Source: Gammaproteobacteria bacterium
GTDB lineage: Bacteria; Pseudomonadota; Gammaproteobacteria; GRL18
DNA length: 5,822 nucleotides
Assembly: GCA_024511395.1 (NCBI GenBank)
Contig: JANELJ010000146.1
Coordinates: 1-5,822 of the forward strand
Direction of reading: 5' to 3'
A program made the position numbers and the translations under genes. The notes beneath the pieces are model-generated. The model worked only from the letters and a program-made list of their open reading frames with translations. It ran no database searches and was not told the origin of the DNA. This document shows, one piece after another, positions 1 through 5,822 of this stretch. Position 1 is the first letter of the stretch. Every line of letters begins with the position of its first letter.

Positions 1-250
1 CACTGTAACCATAACCTGGAGCACCATAACCACCATAACGATAATAGTCATCATCGTCATCAAATACGTCTTCCATTTCTTCCATCCAGTATCTTGGATC
101 CCACTCATCGTATGGGTTACATCCAGGGATTTTACCGTATGGGCCCCAGCATTCGTAATCATCATCACTTCCCCACCAGGACGCGCTTGCATTGCTGGCA
201 ACACCCATGATGAAAGCTGTAAAAACTGATACTGCAATTAACTTTTTCAT
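1..250 (-). CDS. Putative sulfur globule protein, N-terminal part (runs off the left edge)
   Basis: An open frame of 83 codons begins with ATG at 250 and runs off the window, so the C-terminus is missing. The start is supported by a strong Shine-Dalgarno sequence six bases upstream. Residues 1-23 form a classic Sec signal peptide: KK at 2-3, a hydrophobic core, and an ASA cleavage site before SWW. The mature part holds a WWG motif, Asp clusters at 29-31 and 64-68, two cysteines (C34, C44), a Trp/acidic stretch (DPRYWMEEMED, 51-61) and the start of a Gly/Tyr-rich tail (72-82). A short exported protein with Trp and Gly/Tyr-rich low complexity resembles the sulfur globule envelope proteins of sulfur-oxidising Gammaproteobacteria, which coat periplasmic sulfur deposits. 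The coding call is strong. The function is inferred from composition and remembered family resemblance; another small secreted Gly/Tyr-rich protein is the alternative. The gene lies 165 nt past the HIT gene, in the same direction, and is probably transcribed separately. Confidence 0.62.
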   Translation of the reverse strand, partial: MKKLIAVSVFTAFIMGVASNASASWWGSDDDYECWGPYGKIPGCNPYDEWDPRYWMEEMEDVFDDDDDYYRYGGYGAPGYGYS

Positions 251-256
251 ATCCAT

Positions 257-262
257 CTCCTT
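257..262 (-). promoter_or_regulatory. Shine-Dalgarno site of the putative sulfur globule gene
   Basis: On the minus strand the sequence reads AAGGAG, followed by six bases (ATGGAT) and then the ATG at 250. This near-perfect match to the anti-SD at ideal spacing fixes the start codon. It suggests efficient translation, as expected for an abundant structural protein. An in-frame ATG also lies two codons upstream (ATGGATATG), but it overlaps the SD too closely to be used. Confidence 0.8.
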
Positions 263-305
263 ACTTTTCACTTTATTATTTTAAAACAAACTACTCTCTC
301 TAAAC

Positions 306-335
306 AATATACTATGAATAACACTCTACAAACAA
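306..335 (-). promoter_or_regulatory. Candidate sigma-70-type promoter for the putative sulfur globule gene
   Basis: On the minus strand, TTGTTT (330-335) and TATATT (306-311) are separated by 18 bases. Transcription would start near 299 and leave a leader of roughly 50 nt. A second pair with the same geometry lies just downstream: TTGTTT at 302-307 and TAAAAT at 278-283, also with an 18-base spacer. Either or both could work. The region is very AT-rich, so chance matches are expected and this is a prediction by eye. A promoter somewhere in the 251-415 gap is likely, given the gap length and the strong SD of the following gene. Confidence 0.4.
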
Positions 336-415
336 CTATTATCAAAAACCATATATCAGAAAAAATATGAATCAGATGCTGGTTAAGCTGTCATTAAATA
401 GTAAATCATAATATA

Positions 416-823
416 TCATATTTCTAATATAGATTTCAATTGCTTTTGTATAATATTGACGTTTTTTTGTGCATAGGGCTGTTTTGTTTCTCTGCCCCAA
501 ACCACGCCCGGCCAGTAGGGATCGGTTTTAAAGCGGCCTATAATATGAATATGCAGCTGCTCTACGATATTTCCGATAGTGGCAATATTTAACTTATCAA
601 CCAGATATTCCTGCTTAATATAAGTGGAAATTTGATTAATCAGACTCATTATCTGCTGCTGTAAGGACTCATCCAGCTCATATAATTCTGTTTTATCCGT
701 TTTAGGCACCAGAATAAACCAAGGAACCAGGGCTTTATTTAATAACAGCAGTATAAAATTTTCCGATTCATCCAGAATAAAACAGTCATTTTTCAGTCGC
801 TGATCCAGTTTGAATTCAGACAC
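416..823 (-). CDS. HIT (histidine triad) family protein
   Basis: This 135-residue protein belongs to the HIT superfamily of small cytoplasmic nucleotide hydrolases and transferases. The signature is QLHIHIIGRF at 89-98, followed by the conserved DPYWPGVVWG (101-110) that marks a common proteobacterial HIT subgroup. Aligned with HxHxHxx, the first His position is Gln (Q89), while the middle His (H91, the nucleophile in Hint-type enzymes) and the last (H93) are kept. Earlier family features are the strand and turn at PWFILVPK (34-41) and DKLNIATIGN (76-85), equivalent to the nucleotide-contacting NxxxxGN segment. The length is normal for the subgroup. The start is GTG at 823, chosen because AAGGAAGG sits just upstream. 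The gene begins 21 nt after the transporter stop, so it is probably the last gene of the efflux operon. The substrate is unknown; dinucleotide or nucleoside phosphoramidate hydrolysis is typical of relatives. Confidence 0.9.
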   Translation of the reverse strand: MSEFKLDQRLKNDCFILDESENFILLLLNKALVPWFILVPKTDKTELYELDESLQQQIMSLINQISTYIKQEYLVDKLNIATIGNIVEQLHIHIIGRFKTDPYWPGVVWGRETKQPYAQKNVNIIQKQLKSILEI

Positions 824-826
824 AAG

Positions 827-834
827 CCTTCCTT
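827..834 (-). promoter_or_regulatory. Shine-Dalgarno site that decides the GTG start of the HIT gene
   Basis: The minus strand reads AAGGAAGG, then CTT, then GTG at 823. Pairing through AAGGA leaves a six-base spacing. The site lies entirely in the 21-nt gap after the transporter stop codon (845-847). The HIT gene can therefore be translated independently while sharing the operon transcript. Confidence 0.7.
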
Positions 835-844
835 AATAATATGT

Positions 845-3800
845 TTACCTTGAATATACAGACTTCAGTTTATGGTGAATACTTTCATGTATCGATAAAA
901 ACACCGGAATAATAATTAACACCATGACCGTGGCAAAAGCCAGACCAAAGGCAATGGAAACCGCCATAGGTATCAGGAACTGGGCCTGTAAGGAGGTTTC
1001 AAACAATAAGGGCAGCAGTCCGGCAATTGTGGTAAGAGAGGTCAGCAATACGGCTCGAAGGCGCTGCACCGATGCCTCTATTAAAGCCTCCTGTACAGCC
1101 ATCCCTTTCTCCCGCATATGCTTATAAAAAGTCACCAGAATAATTGAGTCATTAACCACAATCCCCGACAGACCAAAAATACCAAAAATAGACAGCAGCG
1201 TCAGATCAATGCCCTGTATCCAGTGACCCCAGATAGCACCCACCAGACCAAAAGGAATAATCGCCATAACCACCAGCGGCCAGCCATAGGAAGCAAACAC
1301 CCAGGCCAGTACGATATAAATCAGGGTCAGCCCCAGCAGGCCGCCCCATTTCATTTTGGTCATGGTTTCTTTTTGATCTGCTGCCCGGCCTTCAAAAGAA
1401 TAATTAATCCAGTATTTCTGTTTCAGTTCCGGCAGAACCTGCTGCTCCAGTTGATCAAGAATATTATTCACATTATTCACACTGGAATTAACTTCCGCAG
1501 ACACTTCCAGTGCCAGTTCACCTTCGGCATGACGCAGGACTTCAAAACCATGGCGTACTGTCCATTGAGCTACGCTGGTTAAAGGCACAAACTCCCCTGA
1601 AGGAATACGGATATTAATACGTTCCAGGGTATTGATCTGATCCCGCTCCTGTTTGGGCAGCAGTACTCTGACTTCCACCTCATTAGCCCCATCCTGGAAA
1701 ATCTGCACCAGTTTACCGTCAAATGCCGTACGCAACTGCTGGCCGATATCGGCGACTGTCAGTCCCAGCACCTGACCCGTGGGTTTAAGGGTATAAATTA
1801 ACTGCTCCTTGCCATAGGGCATATCATCATCAATACCATAAACCCCCTCAATATTTTGCAGTGCTGATGACAGTTCTGTAGCGGCCTGTTTTAACTGCAT
1901 GGTATTGTTGCCGCTCAGACGAATGGCCAGATCACTGCCCTGCGGCCCGGTTTTACGGGACACAATGGTCAGGTTATCCATACCAGGCGGCTGATCCAGC
2001 ATGCTTTTCCACAGGGCAACAATGTCCGGGTTTCGTACTGAACGTTTGTCTGGTTCTGTCAGCTGTACAAAAATAGCCCCCAGCTGGTCCCCTTTTTTCC
2101 TGGAACTGCCGCCGCTAAAGGAACTGCCGCTAATAGTCACGGCCATTTCTATCAGCCCACCACCAAGCTCCTTATTGGTTTCATTCAGCTTTTCTTCCAT
2201 GTGTTTAAGATAGCGTTCAGTAGTTTCACGGGAGGTTCCGGCCACAAAACTGACATTAGCATACACAATAGTCGATTCAGGAGAAGGGAAAAAAGTAAAA
2301 TTAATTCGTCCGCTGGCCAGCAATCCAAAGGCTGAAATCAAACTGGCAAAGGCCAGAGCGATAATGACAGCATGATGGGACAGAGACCAGGTAATAAGGG
2401 AGCGGAAACGATTCTGACGAAACTTGTCAAAGGCATCATCCAGTCTGTTTCTAATGGTCAGATGTGCCGGACGGTGAGACCTGTCATCCCGTTTAAAATG
2501 GCTGAAGGCATGACGTAAATGACCGGGCAATACAAAAAAGCTTTCCACCAGAGAAGCCATAATCACACAGATAACAATCAGCGGAATATCAAACAGGATA
2601 TTACCCATAATGCCGCCGACCATCATCAGCGGTAAAAAGGCGGCAATCGTAGTCATGGAAGAAGCTATAACCGGCACAAACATCCGCCGGGCACCGCCTT
2701 CTGCAGCCAGCAGCGGTTCCTCTCCACCCTGATAGTGGGACAGGGCATCCTCTCCCACCACAATGGCATCATCCACAATGATACCCAGGGCCATAATCAG
2801 ACCGAACAGACTGATCATATTAATAGTACCGCCGACAGCGTATAAAATGGCCAGAGTTGCCATAAAGGACACCGGAATACCAATGGCCACCCGGACATTT
2901 AAAAAGATATACAGGATCAGTATGACCAGCACCAGACCACTACCGCCGTTTTTAAGCAGCAGCCAGGTTCGATCGCGGATCATTTTCCAGCTTTCATCAA
3001 AAACTTCAATACGGATATTAGGTGGCAGACTGGCCTGTTTCTCTGCCACCCAGTCCTGCAGGATCTGAGCAGCTTTCAGGGTATTGCCTTCCTCTGTTCT
3101 TTGCAGGACCATTTCCACTACCGGCTCACCGTCTTTAAAACGCAGTACTCCATCTTTTTCTGCCTGACGCCGGATACTGGCAATATCACCCAGACGGACA
3201 AAGTTGGTACTGGTGCTGATCACCGGGATCTCGGCAAAATCCAGCTCATTGTGGGCCTGTTCCAGAGAGCGTAATTCCTTGGCACTGTGTTCACTGCCTA
3301 GGGTACCGGCGGGCATATCCTTACTGAAAGTATTAATTCGCTGACTGATTTCATCCAGAGTCAGATCCAGGTACTGTAACTGTTCCAGGGGAATTTCAAT
3401 ACTGATCTCTTCATCGGGAAGGCCGTTGATTTCAACCTTATCTATGCCCCGTTTAATCAGTTCCCGTTCAAACTGGTTGGCCAGCATGCGTAATTCATGC
3501 ATATCCAGTTCTGGCCCGCCATTATGACCGCCTGAGAGAACAAGTTTAGCAACTCCCTCATAACGGGTCAGGTTTTCAACCTGGGGTTTTTCTGCATCCA
3601 GAGGCAGATTACGAAATTCATCGACTTTCTGTTTGACCTTATCCAGTACCAGGATCATATCGGTGTTTTCAAAAAACTCCAGCTGGATGGAGGAGACATC
3701 CTGCGCTGAGGTTGAGGTCATGTGTTTGACGTTTTCAACGGTTTTCAGCGACTGCTCCAGGGGAATAGTGATCCCCTGTTCAATATCTTCTGCGCTGGCA

Positions 3801-3958
3801 CCGCTCCATATTACCCGGACACGGATACGATCCAGTTCAAAGGTGGGGAAAAACTGTACATTCAGACGTGACAGGGCAAAAATACCGCTGAGCAGCATAA
3901 TAAACATTAACAGGTTGGCAGCAACCTTATGATGGGCAAAAACCGACAATATTTTCAT
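845..3958 (-). CDS. RND efflux transporter, inner-membrane permease subunit (AcrB/HAE-like)
   Basis: This 1037-residue protein has the full length and layout of a proton-driven RND pump: TM1 (about 12-31), a large periplasmic loop (32-330), TM2-TM6 (about 336-477), TM7 (528-548), a second large loop (550-865) and TM8-TM12 (about 871-1022). The N-terminus (KVAANLLMFI, then FFPTFELDRIRV and WSGASAEDIEQGI) is typical of the hydrophobe/amphiphile efflux branch. TM4 carries the paired proton-relay aspartates in GIIVDDAIVV (D396, D397; D407/D408 in AcrB). In TM10 the segment GIVVNDSIILV (932-942) appears to put Asn936 where AcrB has Lys940. The start ATG at 3958 forms an ATGA overlap with the adaptor stop, and a GGCGG-like SD lies about five bases upstream, so translation is probably coupled. 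The neighbouring adaptor is its partner. No outer-membrane factor is present, so a TolC-like protein would come from elsewhere. The substrate cannot be deduced. I see no frameshift or truncation. Confidence 0.95.
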   Translation of the reverse strand: MKILSVFAHHKVAANLLMFIMLLSGIFALSRLNVQFFPTFELDRIRVRVIWSGASAEDIEQGITIPLEQSLKTVENVKHMTSTSAQDVSSIQLEFFENTDMILVLDKVKQKVDEFRNLPLDAEKPQVENLTRYEGVAKLVLSGGHNGGPELDMHELRMLANQFERELIKRGIDKVEINGLPDEEISIEIPLEQLQYLDLTLDEISQRINTFSKDMPAGTLGSEHSAKELRSLEQAHNELDFAEIPVISTSTNFVRLGDIASIRRQAEKDGVLRFKDGEPVVEMVLQRTEEGNTLKAAQILQDWVAEKQASLPPNIRIEVFDESWKMIRDRTWLLLKNGGSGLVLVILILYIFLNVRVAIGIPVSFMATLAILYAVGGTINMISLFGLIMALGIIVDDAIVVGEDALSHYQGGEEPLLAAEGGARRMFVPVIASSMTTIAAFLPLMMVGGIMGNILFDIPLIVICVIMASLVESFFVLPGHLRHAFSHFKRDDRSHRPAHLTIRNRLDDAFDKFRQNRFRSLITWSLSHHAVIIALAFASLISAFGLLASGRINFTFFPSPESTIVYANVSFVAGTSRETTERYLKHMEEKLNETNKELGGGLIEMAVTISGSSFSGGSSRKKGDQLGAIFVQLTEPDKRSVRNPDIVALWKSMLDQPPGMDNLTIVSRKTGPQGSDLAIRLSGNNTMQLKQAATELSSALQNIEGVYGIDDDMPYGKEQLIYTLKPTGQVLGLTVADIGQQLRTAFDGKLVQIFQDGANEVEVRVLLPKQERDQINTLERINIRIPSGEFVPLTSVAQWTVRHGFEVLRHAEGELALEVSAEVNSSVNNVNNILDQLEQQVLPELKQKYWINYSFEGRAADQKETMTKMKWGGLLGLTLIYIVLAWVFASYGWPLVVMAIIPFGLVGAIWGHWIQGIDLTLLSIFGIFGLSGIVVNDSIILVTFYKHMREKGMAVQEALIEASVQRLRAVLLTSLTTIAGLLPLLFETSLQAQFLIPMAVSIAFGLAFATVMVLIIIPVFLSIHESIHHKLKSVYSR

Positions 3959-5238
3959 TGAGCCGCCTGATCCTGCCCAGCTTCAACCACCTGTACTTTT
4001 AAACCGCTGACGGCGTTGGGCAAGTGGGTACTGAGGATCATATCACCGCTGTTTAATTCTTTACTGCGCACCAGTAATTGCGGTAAAGCCTCATTATCAT
4101 CATGTTCCAGCTGAGCTTCACCAATGGTGGTGACTTTAACTTTCTTCAGGCTACTATCAACTATTTTGTACAGACGATCCATACCGTACATAGCCTGGTA
4201 AGGCACTTTCATTAAACCTTCCTGGGCACTGCGCTGCAGGCGCACCACCACAATAGAGCCTATACGAAAACTGGCATCAGGAGTTTCTATGGTAAAAATG
4301 GCATCCACACCACTGGCCTGGGCTTCACCGGACAGGCGTACCAGTCGAATATCCACATGGCGTCCACCATTGGATGCGGTTCCCTTCAGGATTTCCCCAC
4401 GTTTCAGAGCCGCCTGAACATCACCCAGAATATTAATGGGCAGCTTGGCACGGATATCCAGCTGCTGCATAGAATAAAAACTGAGCAGTTTCTCATTAGC
4501 ATTCACCCGGTCACCTTGGGAAACATTTACTTTCGCCACAATACCAGAAAACGGCGCATGGATCTGACTGCGTTGCATGGCCAGACGGCTTTTCTGCAGG
4601 TCAGCTTCGGCCTGCAGCAGGCGCGCCTGTAGCTGTTCCATACGTGCCTCATGTTCACTAACCTTGAATTTCATACTATTATAGGCTAGCCGCTGTCTTT
4701 CAACCTGCTGCATAGCCTGCTCTGTTTCGGATACCGATCCCAGTTTCTGACGTTTTATTTTTTCTGCCCGCTGCAGAGCTTTCTCACTGAGCTTAAGTAA
4801 TTTAAGCTCATTTTTAAGGGAAAGCTGGTTGATCTCATGGCGTATTTTTTCACTGCGAATCGAGGCCTGAAGCTCATTCACTTTAGCCTGTGCCTGCATA
4901 ACCAGAGGCTCAAAATCCTGAGGATCCAGACTGAGCATTAACTGCCCCTGCTCAATAAACTCTCCTTCCTTTACTAGCAGCCGTATAACTTCACTGGCTG
5001 CCGGAGCTGCCGCATTAAACAGTTCCGTGGTTTCTGTTTTACCATAAAGGGTAATCACCGGAGCCAGTTTCTGCTTAATAACCCGGCTCTGTTCTACCCG
5101 CCAGACATGCTCTTTTATTTCAATGTCCGGTGATTTGTCACGGGTTGCCACCATCAGTTTAAAAAAACCAAGACCAAGAATAATGATAATAATGGGGGTA
5201 AGTATGGTTGTTATTTTAGATTTAACACTCAAAATCAA
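3955..5238 (-). CDS. RND efflux periplasmic adaptor (membrane fusion protein, HlyD/AcrA-like)
   Basis: This 427-residue adaptor should link the RND permease to an outer-membrane channel. A single N-terminal membrane anchor (about 10-30, Ile-rich) follows a short basic segment. There is no lipobox Cys, so it is anchored by the helix and not by lipid. After it come the first half of the lipoyl/barrel-sandwich domain (about 68-110, AAAPAASEVIRLLVKEGEFI), a long coiled-coil hairpin (about 110-222, rich in Gln/Glu/Lys/Leu), the second lipoyl half (IHAPFSGIVAKVNVSQGDRV, 226-245), a beta-barrel region (about 258-340) and a membrane-proximal domain to the end. The start is unusual. No ATG occurs before Met29, which lies at the end of the anchor, so the start must be a rare codon. 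TTG at 5238 or TTG at 5232 fits, with AGGA upstream. The gene overlaps the DUF523 gene by 17 nt and the permease by 4 nt. Confidence 0.93.
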   Translation of the reverse strand: MILSVKSKITTILTPIIIIILGLGFFKLMVATRDKSPDIEIKEHVWRVEQSRVIKQKLAPVITLYGKTETTELFNAAAPAASEVIRLLVKEGEFIEQGQLMLSLDPQDFEPLVMQAQAKVNELQASIRSEKIRHEINQLSLKNELKLLKLSEKALQRAEKIKRQKLGSVSETEQAMQQVERQRLAYNSMKFKVSEHEARMEQLQARLLQAEADLQKSRLAMQRSQIHAPFSGIVAKVNVSQGDRVNANEKLLSFYSMQQLDIRAKLPINILGDVQAALKRGEILKGTASNGGRHVDIRLVRLSGEAQASGVDAIFTIETPDASFRIGSIVVVRLQRSAQEGLMKVPYQAMYGMDRLYKIVDSSLKKVKVTTIGEAQLEHDDNEALPQLLVRSKELNSGDMILSTHLPNAVSGLKVQVVEAGQDQAAQ

Positions 5239-5755
5239 TATTTCCTAAGAACTCAAGACAGTCCTGTTCAGTTAATAAGTCAGATTCATTAATTATTTTT
5301 ATATCTGGTTTTATGTGCAGCAGGGACTGCACAAACATACCGGAATCCATAGCCACTTCCAGCCCATTAACAAAAACCGGTGTGCTGTTATAACCACAGC
5401 TAGGCGAACGTGATTTTACTATAAAATACTTTAAATTCGGATATTGCTTTAAAAAAGTACCAGCATAAGATTGTAGCACCTCCGTCACATCCCATGTGTG
5501 ATTTTCGATACCAAGAACCCGAATTGATTCATCTTTTTGCCTGACCAGTTCAATTTTATCCCTGGGCACACCCAGACCAATAGCCGTTTCAGGACAGAAC
5601 GGAATAATTTCAACCTGTTTTTTTAACTGCTGCATAAACATATTACTGATTAAGCTATGTTGTTTGTTACGACCATCATAACGAACAACTTCTCCCAGCA
5701 GGCAGGCACTGATGGCAACTTGTTTTTTTCCGGCTTTGTTATTTTTTACATTCAT
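5222..5755 (-). CDS. DUF523 family protein, TudS-like [4Fe-4S] desulfurase candidate
   Basis: This 177-residue cytoplasmic protein matches the DUF523 family along its length: ISACLLGEVVRYDG (15-28), IPFCPETAIGLGVPRDKIELV (51-71) and the hallmark KSRSPSCG (114-121). Three conserved cysteines (C18, C54, C120) sit in these motifs. In the characterised thiouracil desulfurase TudS, three cysteines of this family hold a [4Fe-4S] cluster whose free iron takes sulfur from thiolated uracil. Cluster binding here is inferred from these residues, and the physiological substrate is unknown. The length suits a stand-alone DUF523 protein without the C-terminal DUF1722 extension. The ATG at 5755 sits just before the family-typical N-terminus, but no clear Shine-Dalgarno precedes it (TCTATTAAAT), suggesting weak initiation. 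It is the first gene of the apparent operon, overlapping the adaptor gene by 17 nt. It looks more AT-rich than the pump genes. Confidence 0.9.
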   Translation of the reverse strand: MNVKNNKAGKKQVAISACLLGEVVRYDGRNKQHSLISNMFMQQLKKQVEIIPFCPETAIGLGVPRDKIELVRQKDESIRVLGIENHTWDVTEVLQSYAGTFLKQYPNLKYFIVKSRSPSCGYNSTPVFVNGLEVAMDSGMFVQSLLHIKPDIKIINESDLLTEQDCLEFLGNIDFEC

Positions 5756-5787
5756 ATTTAATAGAAAAGCTGTTTAGTTATAGAACA

Positions 5788-5801
5788 ATCATAGGTATGA
5801 T
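5788..5801. repeat. 14-bp inverted repeat upstream of the DUF523 gene (possible operator)
   Basis: ATCATA and TATGAT are perfect reverse complements separated by GG. The dyad lies 33-46 nt upstream of the DUF523 start, where a regulator site for the operon could be. Each arm also reads TATGAT, a good -10 hexamer, on one of the two strands. On the minus strand TATGAT (5788-5793) has only a weak -35 (TTTCAA, 5811-5816) at 17 bases and would give a leader of about 25 nt to DUF523. The region is short and AT-rich, so chance is a real alternative. Confidence 0.35.
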
Positions 5802-5815
5802 CTTTAGGAATTGAA

Positions 5816-5822
5816 ATGAAGC
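5816..5822 (+). CDS. Possible first codons of a divergent gene (cut by the right edge)
   Basis: ATGAAGC on the plus strand is preceded by AGGA (5806-5809) with a six-base spacing, a good start arrangement. Only two codons (Met-Lys) are visible, so nothing can be said about the product and the match may be accidental. If real, 5756-5815 is a divergent promoter region shared with the DUF523 operon. Confidence 0.25.

Noticed and set aside
379..396. Possible terminator hairpin after the HIT gene (GCTTAACCAGC on the minus strand)
   Set aside because: The stem is only about three base pairs and no T-run follows directly; the six Ts are about ten bases further on. It is not a convincing intrinsic terminator.
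404..420. ATCATA motif repeated around the end of the HIT gene, similar to the arm of the upstream dyad
   Set aside because: It is a direct repeat in very AT-rich sequence, with no dyad and no position suited to regulation. Chance is the simplest explanation.
924..3932. Several plus-strand open frames of about 67-119 codons lying opposite the permease gene
   Set aside because: They are antisense to a full-length, well-recognised RND protein, show no family resemblance and have low-complexity shadow composition.
845..3958. Whether the permease is a heavy-metal (CusA-like) RND pump
   Set aside because: The TM4 motif GIIVDDAIVV and the N-terminal FFPTFELD pattern fit the drug/hydrophobe branch, and I see no CusA-like methionine relay.
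4357..4632. A 91-codon plus-strand open frame opposite the adaptor gene
   Set aside because: It is antisense to conserved adaptor sequence, including the second lipoyl motif, and has no recognisable domain.
5796..5801. Plus-strand TATGAT as the -10 of a promoter for the possible divergent gene
   Set aside because: Transcription would begin at about 5808, inside the AGGA site and only eight bases from the ATG, and the -35 at 17 bases (TTTAGT) is poor.

Overview
The window reads as part of a gammaproteobacterial chromosome of moderate GC content with AT-rich gaps. The best pointer to lifestyle is the partial gene at the left edge, an exported Trp/Asp/Gly/Tyr-rich protein resembling sulfur globule proteins. 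It suggests a sulfur-oxidising bacterium, free-living or symbiotic. That assignment is by resemblance only, and no marker gene for taxonomy is present.

All five recognisable genes lie on the minus strand, so transcription runs from right to left. In transcription order they are: a DUF523/TudS-like iron-sulfur protein (5755-5222); an RND-pump membrane fusion (periplasmic adaptor) protein (5238-3955); an RND inner-membrane transporter (3958-845); a HIT-family protein (823-416); and, after a 165-nt AT-rich gap, the start of the putative sulfur globule protein gene (250-1, running off the left edge). The first four are tightly packed: a 17-nt overlap, a 4-nt ATGA overlap and a 21-nt gap holding a ribosome binding site. 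This looks like one operon. The sulfur globule gene has its own Shine-Dalgarno sequence and candidate promoters.

The adaptor and transporter should form an inner-membrane/periplasmic efflux complex that needs an outer-membrane TolC-type channel, which is not in this window. The substrate cannot be read from the sequence. The DUF523 protein has the three cysteines expected to bind a [4Fe-4S] cluster, as in thiouracil desulfurase, and the HIT protein belongs to a nucleotide-binding superfamily. It is therefore possible, but unproven, that the operon handles modified or sulfur-containing nucleobase-like compounds. The right edge (5756-5822) is an intergenic region with a 14-bp perfect dyad and what may be the first two codons of a divergent gene.

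I see no RNA genes, mobile elements, CRISPR arrays or clear terminators. Most of the window is ordinary efflux-pump coding sequence. The points most worth checking are the DUF523-pump-HIT gene association and the edge gene.
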